From Yersinia nurmii (GTDB lineage: Bacteria; Pseudomonadota; Gammaproteobacteria; Enterobacterales; Enterobacteriaceae): a stretch of 64,000 nucleotides of DNA. A program made the position numbers and the translations under genes. The DNA lies in contig NZ_CPYD01000015.1 of the NCBI RefSeq assembly GCF_001112925.1, forward strand, positions 62,001 through 126,000, in the 5' to 3' direction. Of the stretch, positions 8,626 through 18,077 are shown in pieces. The stretch's first letter is position 1; each line of letters opens with the position of its first letter. The notes under the pieces are model-generated. The model saw nothing but the letters and a program-made list of their open reading frames with translations, was not told the DNA's origin and made no database searches.

Positions 8626-10002
8626 CTAGGCTTTTAATGGGTGTAGAGGAAGCCAGAGAATCAAGCGCAGGCCGCCAAGCGGGCTATCTTCCGCCCTAAC
8701 CCAGCCACGATGCTGACTTACGGCAGTTTCAACAATGGCTAAGCCTAAGCCTGTACCGCCGGACTCACGGTCGCGGGCTTCGTCAGTGCGGTAGAACGGC
8801 CGGAAAATCTGTTCGCGGTCTTCTGCACTGACACCAGGGCCATCATCATCAACAGTGATGGTTACGCCTTGATTATCCGCATGGAACGCCACTGCGATAC
8901 GGTGGTGAGAATACCGAAGAGCATTGCGAACAATATTTTCCAACGCACTATCCAATGCAGACGGATTACCAAACAGCGTCCAAGGACCCGGTGGTGCAGA
9001 GATTTCCAGCGTTTTACCGACCTGTTCGGCTTCAAATTGCGCATTTTCCAGCACGTCAGACCAAAGCTCATTAGCTTTAATCGGTTCACGCTCCAGCTCA
9101 TTTTTATGCTGGTTACGGGAAAGCACCAGTAGATCATTGATCATACTGTCTAGCCGATGAGCTTCAGTTTCAATGCGTTCCAGCTCTTTTCCCTCCCCAT
9201 GGCGACGGCGCATCAACGCCGTTGCCAGCTGAAGGCGGGTCAGCGGAGTGCGAAGCTCATGGGAAATATCGGAAATCAACCGTTGTTGTGCGGCAACCAT
9301 TCGTTCCAACGCACTGATCATTTGGTTGAAACTGGCACCAGTGGCTAGGAATTCCTGCGGACCGGATTCCAGCTCAGGATGTTGTTTCAGATTTCCACGT
9401 GCCACGTCATCGGCGGCATTTTTCAGTTTACGAGCTGGTTTAGCCAGACTCCATGCCAGCCAGAGAAGCAGAGGCGCACTGATCAACATGGTGGCAATCA
9501 GCAACAGCAACGGCCTATCAAACATCAGATTGATAAAGTCGGACTGTGGGCTACTTGCTGGTCGAATCAAATAGAGTTGGTAATTGTCATCACCATCACG
9601 AATAGAGAATGGCCCGACCATTTCTGCCCGACCATATTTTTTCTTTTTCGGCTGATCGGCATTATCCGATTGGCCAATAAAGTTACGCACAATCTGCATT
9701 TCATGACGTTCAGCGCCAATCACTCGGCCTTCGCTGGTCACTAACACCAGATGCTGGCCGGGAGGTGCCCATTTCTCAATGGCGCGATACAGCCGCCGCC
9801 ACCACATCAAATCGGTGGCAGGATCGCTGGCCAGCTCAACTTCAATATGCTGTTCCAGCATGACGCCCTGACGCTGCTCATTTTCCAATAACGGTGTTAA
9901 CTGCCGCGAATCCAGCTTGGGCACCATCAGCACTAGCATTAGCACTAGTGCCAGAGTAAACCAGAAAATAGCGAAGATTCGCGCCGTCAAACTGTTGATC
10001 AT
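8626..10002 (-). CDS. cpxA: Envelope-stress sensor histidine kinase CpxA
   Basis: 458 residues, the E. coli size. Inner-membrane kinase/phosphatase that senses misfolded envelope proteins and phosphorylates CpxR. Order seen: transmembrane helix 1 (about 7-26), a periplasmic sensor domain, transmembrane helix 2 (about 163-185), HAMP linker, the phospho-acceptor box SHELRTPLTRLQL with His near 247, the N-box region NALRYSHH, and the G-boxes DDGPGVS and GGTGLGLAI. Its ATG overlaps the cpxR stop by 4 bp (ATGA), so the two are coupled. Confidence 0.98.
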   Translation of the reverse strand: MINSLTARIFAIFWFTLALVLMLVLMVPKLDSRQLTPLLENEQRQGVMLEQHIEVELASDPATDLMWWRRLYRAIEKWAPPGQHLVLVTSEGRVIGAERHEMQIVRNFIGQSDNADQPKKKKYGRAEMVGPFSIRDGDDNYQLYLIRPASSPQSDFINLMFDRPLLLLIATMLISAPLLLWLAWSLAKPARKLKNAADDVARGNLKQHPELESGPQEFLATGASFNQMISALERMVAAQQRLISDISHELRTPLTRLQLATALMRRRHGEGKELERIETEAHRLDSMINDLLVLSRNQHKNELEREPIKANELWSDVLENAQFEAEQVGKTLEISAPPGPWTLFGNPSALDSALENIVRNALRYSHHRIAVAFHADNQGVTITVDDDGPGVSAEDREQIFRPFYRTDEARDRESGGTGLGLAIVETAVSQHRGWVRAEDSPLGGLRLILWLPLHPLKA

Positions 10003-10697
10003 GTTTCAGATACCATCAAATATCCGCGACCACGCAAGGTCTTGAACCAAGGTAAACCATCCTGACGCTCCGGTAACTTACGACGTAGGTTGGAAATATG
10101 CATATCAATGGCACGATCAAATGGCGTCAGTCGTTTGCCCAAGACTTCCTGGCTGAGATGTTCACGCGAAACCACCTGGCCCAGATGCTGAGCGAGTAAA
10201 TACAGCAAGGTAAATTCTGTGCCGGTTAAATCTAATACCTGGCCTTCAAAGCTAGCTTCCTGACGACCCGGATTCAGTTGCAAGCAGTCAACTTCTAGCG
10301 TTGGCGCGCCTTGATCGACATTCTGCTGCTGTTCGCTCCAATTGGAACGCCGTAAAATAGCGCGTATACGTGCTACCAATTCACGATCGTTAAACGGCTT
10401 GGCCAGATAGTCATCTGCGCCTAACTCCAGACCCAGAACCCGATCCAGTTCACTGCCGCGCGCGGTCAGCATAATCACCGGCGTTTGGTGATGTTGACGC
10501 AGCTCTTTTAAGGTTTCGATACCGTTTTTACGCGGCATCATAATGTCCAGCAAAAGCAGGTCGATCGAACTGTCGAGCAGGTTTAGCGCTTGCTCGCCGT
10601 CATAGGCAACAACAACGTTGAAGCCTTCCATTTCAAGTAATTCTTTCAATAGCGAAGTTAGTTCGCGATCGTCATCAACCAGTAGAATTTTATGCAT
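9999..10697 (-). CDS. cpxR: Envelope-stress response regulator CpxR
   Basis: 232 residues. OmpR/PhoB-type transcription factor. The receiver domain shows DDD at 8-10, the phospho-acceptor Asp51 in LLLLDIMMP, Thr in MLTARG and Lys in LAKPF. The C-terminal winged helix carries LTGTEFTLLYLLA and the recognition region RAIDMHISNLRRKL. The ATG at 10697 (MHKILLVDDDREL) fits the family. A longer in-frame extension to 10793 runs through the CpxR box region and is rejected. Divergent from cpxP, with an autoregulatory CpxR site in between. Confidence 0.98.
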   Translation of the reverse strand: MHKILLVDDDRELTSLLKELLEMEGFNVVVAYDGEQALNLLDSSIDLLLLDIMMPRKNGIETLKELRQHHQTPVIMLTARGSELDRVLGLELGADDYLAKPFNDRELVARIRAILRRSNWSEQQQNVDQGAPTLEVDCLQLNPGRQEASFEGQVLDLTGTEFTLLYLLAQHLGQVVSREHLSQEVLGKRLTPFDRAIDMHISNLRRKLPERQDGLPWFKTLRGRGYLMVSET

Positions 10698-10751
10698 AGT
10701 TATTTCACCTCTAGACGCAAAATACGTTAACAATTGCCGCGATTCTATGAC

Positions 10752-10787
10752 TTTACCTAGATTTACATCCCCTGACCTCAGTTTTAC
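10752..10787 (-). promoter_or_regulatory. CpxR box between cpxR and cpxP
   Basis: Read on the minus strand, GTAAA-N5-GTAAA occurs exactly (half-sites 10762-10766 and 10752-10756), matching the published CpxR consensus GTAAAN5GTAAA. A third half-site lies at 10783-10787, 21 bp away, about two helical turns. The position serves both cpxRA and cpxP. Confidence 0.85.
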
Positions 10788-10868
10788 ATGCACTGACGCT
10801 AGTTTTCAGCCAGACCGATACACTGCTTCACATTGAATCGCATAGCAGAGTGAATCCAGGAGTTAATC

Positions 10869-11354
10869 ATGCGTAAAGTAACAACGTTAGTTATAGCGTC
10901 AATGTTGGCCTTCGGCTCTACCGCCGCATTTGCCGCTGATACTGTTGCAACCGCTGGCAACTGGTGCCACGACTTCGACGGCAAAATGATGAAAGGCGGT
11001 CGCGGCCACCATAACATGTTTGAAGGCTTGAACCTGACTGAACAACAGCGTCAGCAGATGCGCGACCTGATGCGTCAGCATCGCGGAACCAAAACGGCAA
11101 TGTCTGTCGCTGACCGGGAAGCAATGCATAGCCTGATTACAGCAGATAAATTTGATGAAGCCGCAGTTCGAGCGCAGGCTGAAAAAATGTCTAAACAACA
11201 GGTTGAGCGTCAGGTCGAAATGGCCAAAGTACGCAACCAAATGTACAACTTGCTGACGCCAGAGCAAAAAACTGCGTTAAACCAGATGCATAAACAGCGG
11301 ATGGCTATAATGCAGCAGGCTCCAGCGGCGCAACCGGCTTCTGCCCAGAAGTAA
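10869..11354 (+). CDS. cpxP: Periplasmic Cpx inhibitor CpxP
   Basis: 161 residues. Signal peptide ending near AFA-A (about residue 22), then an all-helical Spy/CpxP-type domain with two LTxxQ motifs: [13 protein letters not shown] and [12 protein letters not shown]. CpxP damps CpxA and helps deliver misfolded pilus proteins to DegP. It lies divergent from cpxRA with the CpxR box in between, so it should be strongly Cpx-induced. The C-terminus is Gln/Ala/Pro-rich and differs from E. coli. Confidence 0.96.
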   Translation: MRKVTTLVIASMLAFGSTAAFAADTVATAGNWCHDFDGKMMKGGRGHHNMFEGLNLTEQQRQQMRDLMRQHRGTKTAMSVADREAMHSLITADKFDEAAVRAQAEKMSKQQVERQVEMAKVRNQMYNLLTPEQKTALNQMHKQRMAIMQQAPAAQPASAQK

Positions 11355-11396
11355 AGTACTATCCAGTACCGTAAGGTACTACCCAGTAATACCCTG

Positions 11397-11457
11397 TTTT
11401 CCTTGCCATAGACACCATCCCTGTCTTTTAGCCCTCCATGATGGAGGGCTTTTTTTT
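11397..11457 (+). ncRNA. cpxQ: CpxQ small RNA from the cpxP 3' end
   Basis: The cpxP 3' untranslated region contains TTTTCCTTGCCATAGACACC at 11397-11416, continuing ATCCCTGTCTTTT, followed by the terminator hairpin. From memory this agrees almost perfectly with the 5' and seed regions of E. coli/Salmonella CpxQ, which RNase E releases from cpxP mRNA and which represses envelope-protein mRNAs with Hfq. Only the terminator stem differs (GCCCTCC/GGAGGGC here). The processing site is inferred by homology. Confidence 0.85.
11431..11457 (+). terminator. cpxP / CpxQ terminator
   Basis: GCCCTCCAT pairs with ATGGAGGGC (11431-11449) and a run of eight T follows. A strong intrinsic terminator. Confidence 0.95.
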
Positions 11458-11505
11458 GCCTGTATCCGTTATACTTGTCCCCTAAGATTCAATTTGGGAA
11501 GAGTT

Positions 11506-12408
11506 ATGGATCGGCAATATGCGCGGCTGGTTAAAGCTGCGGCCTTATCGGCTACTGCACTAGCATCAATTCTACTGTTAATTAAAATATTTGCTTGGTG
11601 GGCGACCGGTTCCGTCAGCGTCTTGGCGGCTTTGGTCGATTCACTGGTGGATTTAGCTGCCTCTCTCACAAATCTGTTTGTGGTGCGTTACTCCCTGCAA
11701 CCCGCGGACGAAGAACATACTTTTGGTCATGGTAAAGCTGAGTCTTTGGCCGCTTTGGCTCAAAGTATGTTTATTTCCGGCTCCGCTTTATTCCTGTTTT
11801 TAACCGGCTTCCAGCATCTCGCCTCACCGGAACCCTTACAAGATCCTGGTATAGGCGTCGGCGTTACCTTAGTCGCGTTATTCAGCACCCTGATCTTAGT
11901 CACATTTCAGCGCTGGGTGGTGCGTAAAACCCAAAGCCAAGCGATACGGGCCGACATGCTACATTATCAATCAGACGTGATGATGAATGGTGCTATTCTT
12001 ATAGCATTGGCTTTAAGTTGGTACGGTTTTCACCGCGCTGATGCGCTATTTGCGCTGGGTATAGGTGTTTATATTTTATATAGCGCCCTGCGTATGGGTT
12101 ATGAAGCGGTACAGTCATTACTTGATAGGGCCTTACCTGATGAAGAACGGCAGGCCATTATTGATATTGTGACTTCGTGGCCGGGAGTGATTGGCGCTCA
12201 TGACCTACGTACTCGACAATCCGGTCCGACTCGTTTTATCCAGCTGCATCTGGAGATGGAAGACGATCAACCGTTGATGCAGGCGCATATTTTAGCTGAA
12301 CAGGTTGAAAGTGCGTTGTTACACCGTTTCCCGGGTGCTGATGTGCTTATCCATCAAGATCCTTGCTCGGTAGTGCCAAAAGAGCGCCATGCTCATTGGG
12401 AGCTGTAA
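11506..12408 (+). CDS. fieF: Cation-efflux pump FieF (YiiP)
   Basis: 300 residues, the E. coli length. Cation-diffusion-facilitator family, an inner-membrane Zn2+/Fe2+-proton antiporter that works as a dimer. Six hydrophobic helices in the first ~210 residues, then a cytoplasmic alpha/beta metal-binding domain. The transport-site residues are all present: Asp45 and Asp49 in LVDSLVDL, His153 and Asp157 in HYQSD. ATG at 11506 follows GGGAAGAG. A TTG 12 nt upstream is in frame but sits within that ribosome-binding site. Confidence 0.97.
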   Translation: MDRQYARLVKAAALSATALASILLLIKIFAWWATGSVSVLAALVDSLVDLAASLTNLFVVRYSLQPADEEHTFGHGKAESLAALAQSMFISGSALFLFLTGFQHLASPEPLQDPGIGVGVTLVALFSTLILVTFQRWVVRKTQSQAIRADMLHYQSDVMMNGAILIALALSWYGFHRADALFALGIGVYILYSALRMGYEAVQSLLDRALPDEERQAIIDIVTSWPGVIGAHDLRTRQSGPTRFIQLHLEMEDDQPLMQAHILAEQVESALLHRFPGADVLIHQDPCSVVPKERHAHWEL

Positions 12409-12501
12409 TTTTGCGTTGATTCTTGAAGCTGTGTTACAGAATGATGGAAATATTTACCGTTACTTCGTGTGACTTGAATCAATTCAGCATAGTGTTTTTG
12501 C

Positions 12502-12507
12502 TATAAT
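12502..12507 (+). promoter_or_regulatory. Likely pfkA -10 element
   Basis: A consensus TATAAT stands in TTTTTGCTATAATATCC about 110 bp upstream of pfkA, in an AT-rich 209-bp gap after fieF. No good -35 hexamer stands at 17 bp, so the call rests on the -10 alone. Confidence 0.4.
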
Positions 12508-12617
12508 ATCCAATATCATGGTCGTAGCGTTGATTTTATGTACTAGTATCGTGCTCATGGCATAATCGGCTAATAAAGAATTCTCAAAAAATCGCATCTA
12601 CAAGTTCAGAGGTAGTC

Positions 12618-13601
12618 ATGGTAAAGAAAATCGGTGTGCTAACAAGCGGCGGTGACGCGCCAGGTATGAACGCGGCAATTCGTGGGGTGGTTCGCGCTGC
12701 TTTGTCTGAAGGGCTGGAAGTTTTCGGTATTTATGATGGTTACCTCGGCTTGTATGAAGATCGCATGGAAAAGCTGGATCGCTACAGCGTTTCAGACATG
12801 ATTAACCGGGGTGGCACTTTCCTGGGTTCTGCGCGTTTCCCTGAGTTCCGCGATCCGGCCATTCGTGCAAAAGCCATTGAGAACATGAAAGCGCGCGGTA
12901 TCGATGGACTGGTTGTTATCGGCGGCGATGGTTCTTATGCCGGTGCTGATTTACTTCAGGCGGAAGGCGGTATTTCCTGCGTTGGTCTGCCGGGCACCAT
13001 AGATAACGATGTGGCGGGTACTGACTACACCATCGGTTTCTTCACTGCGTTGGATACCGTGGTTGAGGCAATTGACCGTTTACGTGACACTTCTTCTTCT
13101 CATCAACGTATTTCTATCGTTGAAGTGATGGGGCGCTACTGTGGCGATTTGACTCTGGCTGCAGCTATTGCCGGTGGTTGTGAGTTTATCGCGATTCCAG
13201 AAGTACCTTTCAATCCGGACGATCTAGTTTGTGAGATCAAAGCCGGCATCGCCAAAGGTAAAAAACATGCCATCGTGGCTATCACCGAAAAACTCTGTGA
13301 TATCGATGAGTTGGCTAAATATATCGAGAAAGAAACCGGTCGTGAAACCCGTGCAACCGTACTGGGCCACATTCAGCGCGGCGGTTCACCGGTAGCTTAT
13401 GACCGAATTCTGGCTTCCCGTATGGGCGCTTATGCGGTTGAACTGCTGATGAAAAATGTAGATCAGAGTAAAGGCGGCCTTTGCGTCGGCGTACAGAACG
13501 AGAAAATGGTTAACGACCTGATTTCTGTTTGTATTGATCCGAAAAACAAGAAAAGCAAATTCAAAGAAGACTGGTACGACACAGCGAAAAAACTGTTCTA
13601 A
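12618..13601 (+). CDS. pfkA: ATP-dependent 6-phosphofructokinase
   Basis: 327 residues against 320 in E. coli. Phosphorylates fructose-6-phosphate to the 1,6-bisphosphate, the committed step of glycolysis, and works as an allosteric tetramer. Seen: the ATP loop [24 protein letters not shown], the catalytic GTIDND with the base at Asp129 (127 in E. coli), and the substrate-binding MGRYCGDL and GHIQRGGSP. The extra residues lie mainly near AEGGIS and in the C-terminal third. Followed by a strong terminator. Confidence 0.98.
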   Translation: MVKKIGVLTSGGDAPGMNAAIRGVVRAALSEGLEVFGIYDGYLGLYEDRMEKLDRYSVSDMINRGGTFLGSARFPEFRDPAIRAKAIENMKARGIDGLVVIGGDGSYAGADLLQAEGGISCVGLPGTIDNDVAGTDYTIGFFTALDTVVEAIDRLRDTSSSHQRISIVEVMGRYCGDLTLAAAIAGGCEFIAIPEVPFNPDDLVCEIKAGIAKGKKHAIVAITEKLCDIDELAKYIEKETGRETRATVLGHIQRGGSPVAYDRILASRMGAYAVELLMKNVDQSKGGLCVGVQNEKMVNDLISVCIDPKNKKSKFKEDWYDTAKKLF

Positions 13602-13619
13602 TCCACGTTCTAGGTCTGA

Positions 13620-13646
13620 AAAAGCCTCCGCTCGCGGGGGCTTTTT
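13620..13646 (+). terminator. pfkA terminator
   Basis: AAAAGCCTCCGC (13620-13631) pairs with GCGGGGGCTTTT (13634-13645), with one U-G pair and a T-tract. Confidence 0.9.
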
Positions 13647-13780
13647 GCATTTTACGAAACGTATATTCATTAAAGATATAATAGGGTATTTTTTATTCTT
13701 TAATCGTTAGCTTAGTTTCTGGCAGGCTTTATCTTATCCAACCTATTGAGGTTGATTATATAAATTCTGGGGAGTGGGCG

Positions 13781-14770
13781 ATGCGTAAATGGGGTGTAGG
13801 TTTAACATTAATGCTGTTGGCATCAGGTGCTGTGGCAAAAGATATTCAGCTGTTGAATGTTTCTTACGACCCAACGCGGGAATTCTACCAGGAATATAAT
13901 CAGGCTTTCAGTAAACACTGGCAGCAGCAAACAGGCGATAAAGTCACGGTACGTCAGTCGCACGGCGGCTCTGGTAAGCAGGCAACCTCAGTGATTAACG
14001 GTATTGAAGCCGATGTCGTGACGCTGGCTTTGGCCTACGATGTGGACGCCATTGCCGAACGTGGTCGGATTGATAAGAGCTGGATTAAGCGCCTGCCGGA
14101 TAATTCTGCGCCTTATACTTCAACCATCGTTTTTCTGGTGCGTAAAGGTAACCCCAAGCAAATTCACGATTGGTCAGATTTGGTAAAACCGGGGATTTCC
14201 GTGATTACGCCGAATCCGAAAACGTCCGGTGGCGCTCGTTGGAACTATCTGGCGGCCTGGGGCTACGCTCTGGAGCACAATAATAACGATCAGGCGAAAG
14301 CGCAGGAATTCGTCAAAACGCTGTATAAAAATGTTGAAGTGCTGGACTCCGGTGCGCGTGGCGCGACAAATACCTTCGTTGAACGCGGTATTGGCGACGT
14401 ATTGATTGCCTGGGAGAATGAAGCCTTGTTGGCGGTGAATGAGTTGGGCAAAGACCAGTTTGATATTGTGACGCCGAGCGTTTCCATTCTGGCTGAGCCG
14501 ACGGTTTCTGTCGTGGACAAAGTGGTCGATAAACGTGGAACCCGTGAAGTCGCCGATGCTTACCTGAAATATCTGTATTCGCCGGAAGGCCAAACCATTG
14601 CCGCGAAAAATTTTTATCGTCCGCGTGATGCGACAGTCGCGGCCAAATTCTCCAGCGAATTCCCCAAATTGAAATTATTTACCATAGATGAGGTTTTCGG
14701 TGGCTGGACCAAAGCTCAACAAGTGCATTTTGCTACCGGCGGCGTATTTGACGAGATTAATAAGCGCTAA
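13781..14770 (+). CDS. sbp: Periplasmic sulfate-binding protein
   Basis: 329 residues. Signal peptide cleaved about AVA-K (residue 19). Binds sulfate or thiosulfate in the periplasm and delivers it to the CysUWA ABC importer, encoded elsewhere. Family signatures include [26 protein letters not shown], and [20 protein letters not shown], whose backbone amides and Ser hold the anion. Stands alone between pfkA and tpiA. Sulfur control through CysB is expected from the family, but I did not identify a CysB site. Confidence 0.97.
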   Translation: MRKWGVGLTLMLLASGAVAKDIQLLNVSYDPTREFYQEYNQAFSKHWQQQTGDKVTVRQSHGGSGKQATSVINGIEADVVTLALAYDVDAIAERGRIDKSWIKRLPDNSAPYTSTIVFLVRKGNPKQIHDWSDLVKPGISVITPNPKTSGGARWNYLAAWGYALEHNNNDQAKAQEFVKTLYKNVEVLDSGARGATNTFVERGIGDVLIAWENEALLAVNELGKDQFDIVTPSVSILAEPTVSVVDKVVDKRGTREVADAYLKYLYSPEGQTIAAKNFYRPRDATVAAKFSSEFPKLKLFTIDEVFGGWTKAQQVHFATGGVFDEINKR

Positions 14771-14792
14771 GCGGCATTGAAATTCAGACATA

Positions 14793-14817
14793 AAAAAACC
14801 CCGTTGCCGGGGTTTTT
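14793..14817. terminator. Terminator between sbp and tpiA
   Basis: An A-rich tract, the stem ACCCCG/CGGGGT around TTGC, and a TTTTT tract. Works for both convergent genes. Confidence 0.9.
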
Positions 14818-14842
14818 GCATTTTTACGTATTCAAACGTGAA

Positions 14843-15694
<852 letters not shown>

Positions 15695-15737
15695 TTAATG
15701 GCAATGGCTTTGCTTTTTGTCATTAATTACGCCGAGA

Positions 15738-16346
15738 TTATGGCTCGGATAGTGCCAGCTTAATCGGTTCAATAGCGAAAGTTAGCCCTTTTTCGCCGTT
15801 ATCTGCCACTACATAGCGGATTGCACCGACAGAATGGCTATGGAAATGGGCGCCTTTCCCCTGCGCTAGCAGTTTGAGTACGTTATCCAGACTTTGCTCT
15901 AGCGATAAGGTGGGTTCAAACTGGCGCATCAATGCTGCCATATAACTGATAGCGACCAGCCTTGCGGCTTTCTCTTCATCGCCTTTAATCGGTAAATAAG
16001 TAATTTGCAGCGTTTTTATTTTACCGGTGCCTTTTTCCAGCGCCGTTGAGGCATAAAGATTTTCATTAATCTTGCTGGCAGCACGGGTCAGATTGCTGCC
16101 CTCATCTTTAGCGCTGATGGCCCGAAATTCATTAATTGGTAAAGATGGATTGGCCTGGTTGTAGCTTTCGCGAAATTTTACCAAGGTTAAATCAAAAGTC
16201 GGTGCCCCTGATAGCAGGTAGGGCGCAGTGGGTTGGTTGTTCGGCACCGGAGCGCCGCTATTATCCGTTGGGTCAGCATGAGCTGTGCGGCTAACCGTGG
16301 CCATTAGCACTAAAATGGCGAGCACAGCGGCTATGGTATTTCTCAT
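15738..16346 (-). CDS. yiiQ: DUF1454 family exported protein YiiQ
   Basis: 202 residues. Signal peptide ending about AHA-D (residue 24), so predicted periplasmic. The sequence follows E. coli YiiQ (DUF1454), with APYLLSGAPTFDLTLVKFRE and NPSLPINEFRAI recognisable. Function is unknown for the family and no catalytic motif is evident. It lies upstream of tpiA on the same strand, separated by 127 bp, and is divergent from yiiR. Confidence 0.9.
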   Translation of the reverse strand: MRNTIAAVLAILVLMATVSRTAHADPTDNSGAPVPNNQPTAPYLLSGAPTFDLTLVKFRESYNQANPSLPINEFRAISAKDEGSNLTRAASKINENLYASTALEKGTGKIKTLQITYLPIKGDEEKAARLVAISYMAALMRQFEPTLSLEQSLDNVLKLLAQGKGAHFHSHSVGAIRYVVADNGEKGLTFAIEPIKLALSEP

Positions 16347-16493
16347 GACTTACGCCGTAGTTAAGGGAGTGTGTAGAGGATTAAAACGGTATTCGGTAGT
16401 CGTTGTCAAAAATCCCCGCAAAGATTATTCGTTAAGCTCGGCGTTAGGGTACACTTTGGCGCAATAATTTCGAAGAAATGGAATCGAATCTCT

Positions 16494-16928
16494 ATGACCA
16501 TTCAGCAATGGTGTTTTTCGTTTAAAGGCCGTATTGGTCGTCGTGATTTTTGGATTTGGATCGGCCTGTGGTTACTGGCCATGGCAACTATTTTTACGCT
16601 TGCCGGGCAAGAGATATTGCCGATGCAAACCGCCGCCTTTGCGATTGTTTTTCTGTTGTGGCCCACGGCGGCAGTTGTGGTAAAACGCCTGCACGATCGC
16701 AATAAAGTCGGTTGGTGGGCGCTGTTGGTGGTGCTGGCCTGGATGCTGATGGCTGGAAACTGGCAAATGTTGGCACCGATCTGGCAATGGGGCGTTGGGC
16801 GTTTCATTCCCACGCTGATTATTGTCATGATGCTGATTGATTGCGGCGCATTTCTGGGTACCGAGGGCGATAATCGTTTTGGCCCAGAGCCAGATCAGGT
16901 GAAGTTTTTGCCTGAGAAAAAACAATGA
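16494..16928 (+). CDS. yiiR: DUF805 family inner-membrane protein YiiR
   Basis: 144 residues. Four hydrophobic segments and the DUF805 hallmarks: an N-terminal FKGRIGRRDFWIW, then VVKRLHDRNKVGWW between helices, and a terminal NRFGPEP. Predicted inner-membrane protein of unknown function. Divergent from yiiQ, convergent with fpr. Confidence 0.9.
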   Translation: MTIQQWCFSFKGRIGRRDFWIWIGLWLLAMATIFTLAGQEILPMQTAAFAIVFLLWPTAAVVVKRLHDRNKVGWWALLVVLAWMLMAGNWQMLAPIWQWGVGRFIPTLIIVMMLIDCGAFLGTEGDNRFGPEPDQVKFLPEKKQ

Positions 16929-16956
16929 CGACCACTCACGGGTTATCTATATGAAG

Positions 16957-16980
16957 AAGGGCGCTTAGCGCCCTTTTTTT
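16957..16980. terminator. Terminator between yiiR and fpr
   Basis: AAGGGCGCT (16957-16965) pairs with AGCGCCCTT (16967-16975), followed by a T-run. Confidence 0.9.
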
Positions 16981-17006
16981 CGACCAAATTTAACGGCTGA
17001 CTCGAG

Positions 17007-17753
17007 TTACCAGTAATGTTCGCTGGTGATATGACCGGGTTTGCGACGTAGGTGTTTTTTCATCTGACGCTGATCTTTCAACGTCTGTTGCGTATCGCGG
17101 ACCATCTGTGGGTTGCCGCACAGCATGATGTGATCGCGTTCGCTATCAATCTTCAAACCTACCGCAGCTTCAAGCAGGCCATGTTCAATCAGCGCGGGTA
17201 CGCGTCCGGTCAGAGAACCGGGGGACTCTTCGCGACTGACCACGGTTTGAATTCGCAGTTTGCCATTGTAGCGCTGCTCCAGTTGCTGCATTAGCGGCAG
17301 GTAGCTGAGATCCTGAGCAAAGCGTGCGGCGTGAACCAGTACCAGATTGTTGAACCGTGCCAAATCGCGACCTTCCTGCAAAATCGACAGATAAGGGCCA
17401 ATGGCGGTGCCCGTCGCTAACATCCACAAGGTGTCGCAGTCAGGAATTTCTTCCAGAACGAAGAAACCTGCGGCCTGTTTGGTCACCATAATTTCATCGT
17501 TGACCCGAAGCTGACGCAGTCGAGGACTGAGTTTCCCTTCCGGAACGTTGACCAAATAGAACTCAAGCTTGTTATCACTGGGAGCATTAACGTAGGAATA
17601 GGCTCGCTGTACCCGTTCACCGTGGACATCCAGTGCCAGTTTAGCGTACTGACCGGCAGTAAAGGTATCTATTGGCGCGTCAACCTGAATGCTGAACAAG
17701 GCGTCCGTCCAATGTTCAACGTGCGTGATTTTACCACTGACCCATTCAGCCAT
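17007..17753 (-). CDS. fpr: Ferredoxin/flavodoxin-NADP+ reductase
   Basis: 248 residues, as in E. coli. FAD enzyme passing electrons from NADPH to flavodoxin or ferredoxin, used in oxidative-stress defence and activation of radical enzymes. The FAD site RAYSYVNAPS is followed by the isoalloxazine and NADP half with LATGTAIGPYLSILQEG and the C-terminal CGNPQMVRD. The protein ends ITSEHYW. Start ATG 17753 has GGGAG upstream. Confidence 0.97.
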   Translation of the reverse strand: MAEWVSGKITHVEHWTDALFSIQVDAPIDTFTAGQYAKLALDVHGERVQRAYSYVNAPSDNKLEFYLVNVPEGKLSPRLRQLRVNDEIMVTKQAAGFFVLEEIPDCDTLWMLATGTAIGPYLSILQEGRDLARFNNLVLVHAARFAQDLSYLPLMQQLEQRYNGKLRIQTVVSREESPGSLTGRVPALIEHGLLEAAVGLKIDSERDHIMLCGNPQMVRDTQQTLKDQRQMKKHLRRKPGHITSEHYW

Positions 17754-18077
17754 GCTTACAACTCCCGTTATTCAGATGTGCTCATGATGTAAATAGCGAT
17801 GGAAGCATTTTATGGGATTTGGCTGGAAACCATTATCGATTAAATGTTATCAGCATAAAGTGTGGATATTATTCTTCAAATCCAGTTGATGATGTACAGC
17901 TTAATTTACATTCTGGTCGTTTTTACTGCCAAAATACTGTTTATCAAAATCTTACTCTAGCTGGATATAAGTTATGAATTTGATAGCTTATGCGCCATAA
18001 CTAAAGGTGTGCTGTGATTTCCCCGAAATTTCCGCAGAAAAAAGCATGTAATCTGCATTGAGATATTATTTAAGACC
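17754..18077. other. Divergent fpr / emrD intergenic region
   Basis: 324 bp, AT-rich, holding the promoters of two divergent genes. I see no open frame, terminator or strong inverted repeat. A SoxS/MarA site for fpr would be expected from E. coli, but I could not assign one with confidence. Confidence 0.5.

Noticed and set aside
10698-10793. N-terminal extension of CpxR by 32 residues
   Set aside because: Would translate the CpxR box and promoter region; the family starts at MHKILLVDDD (10697).
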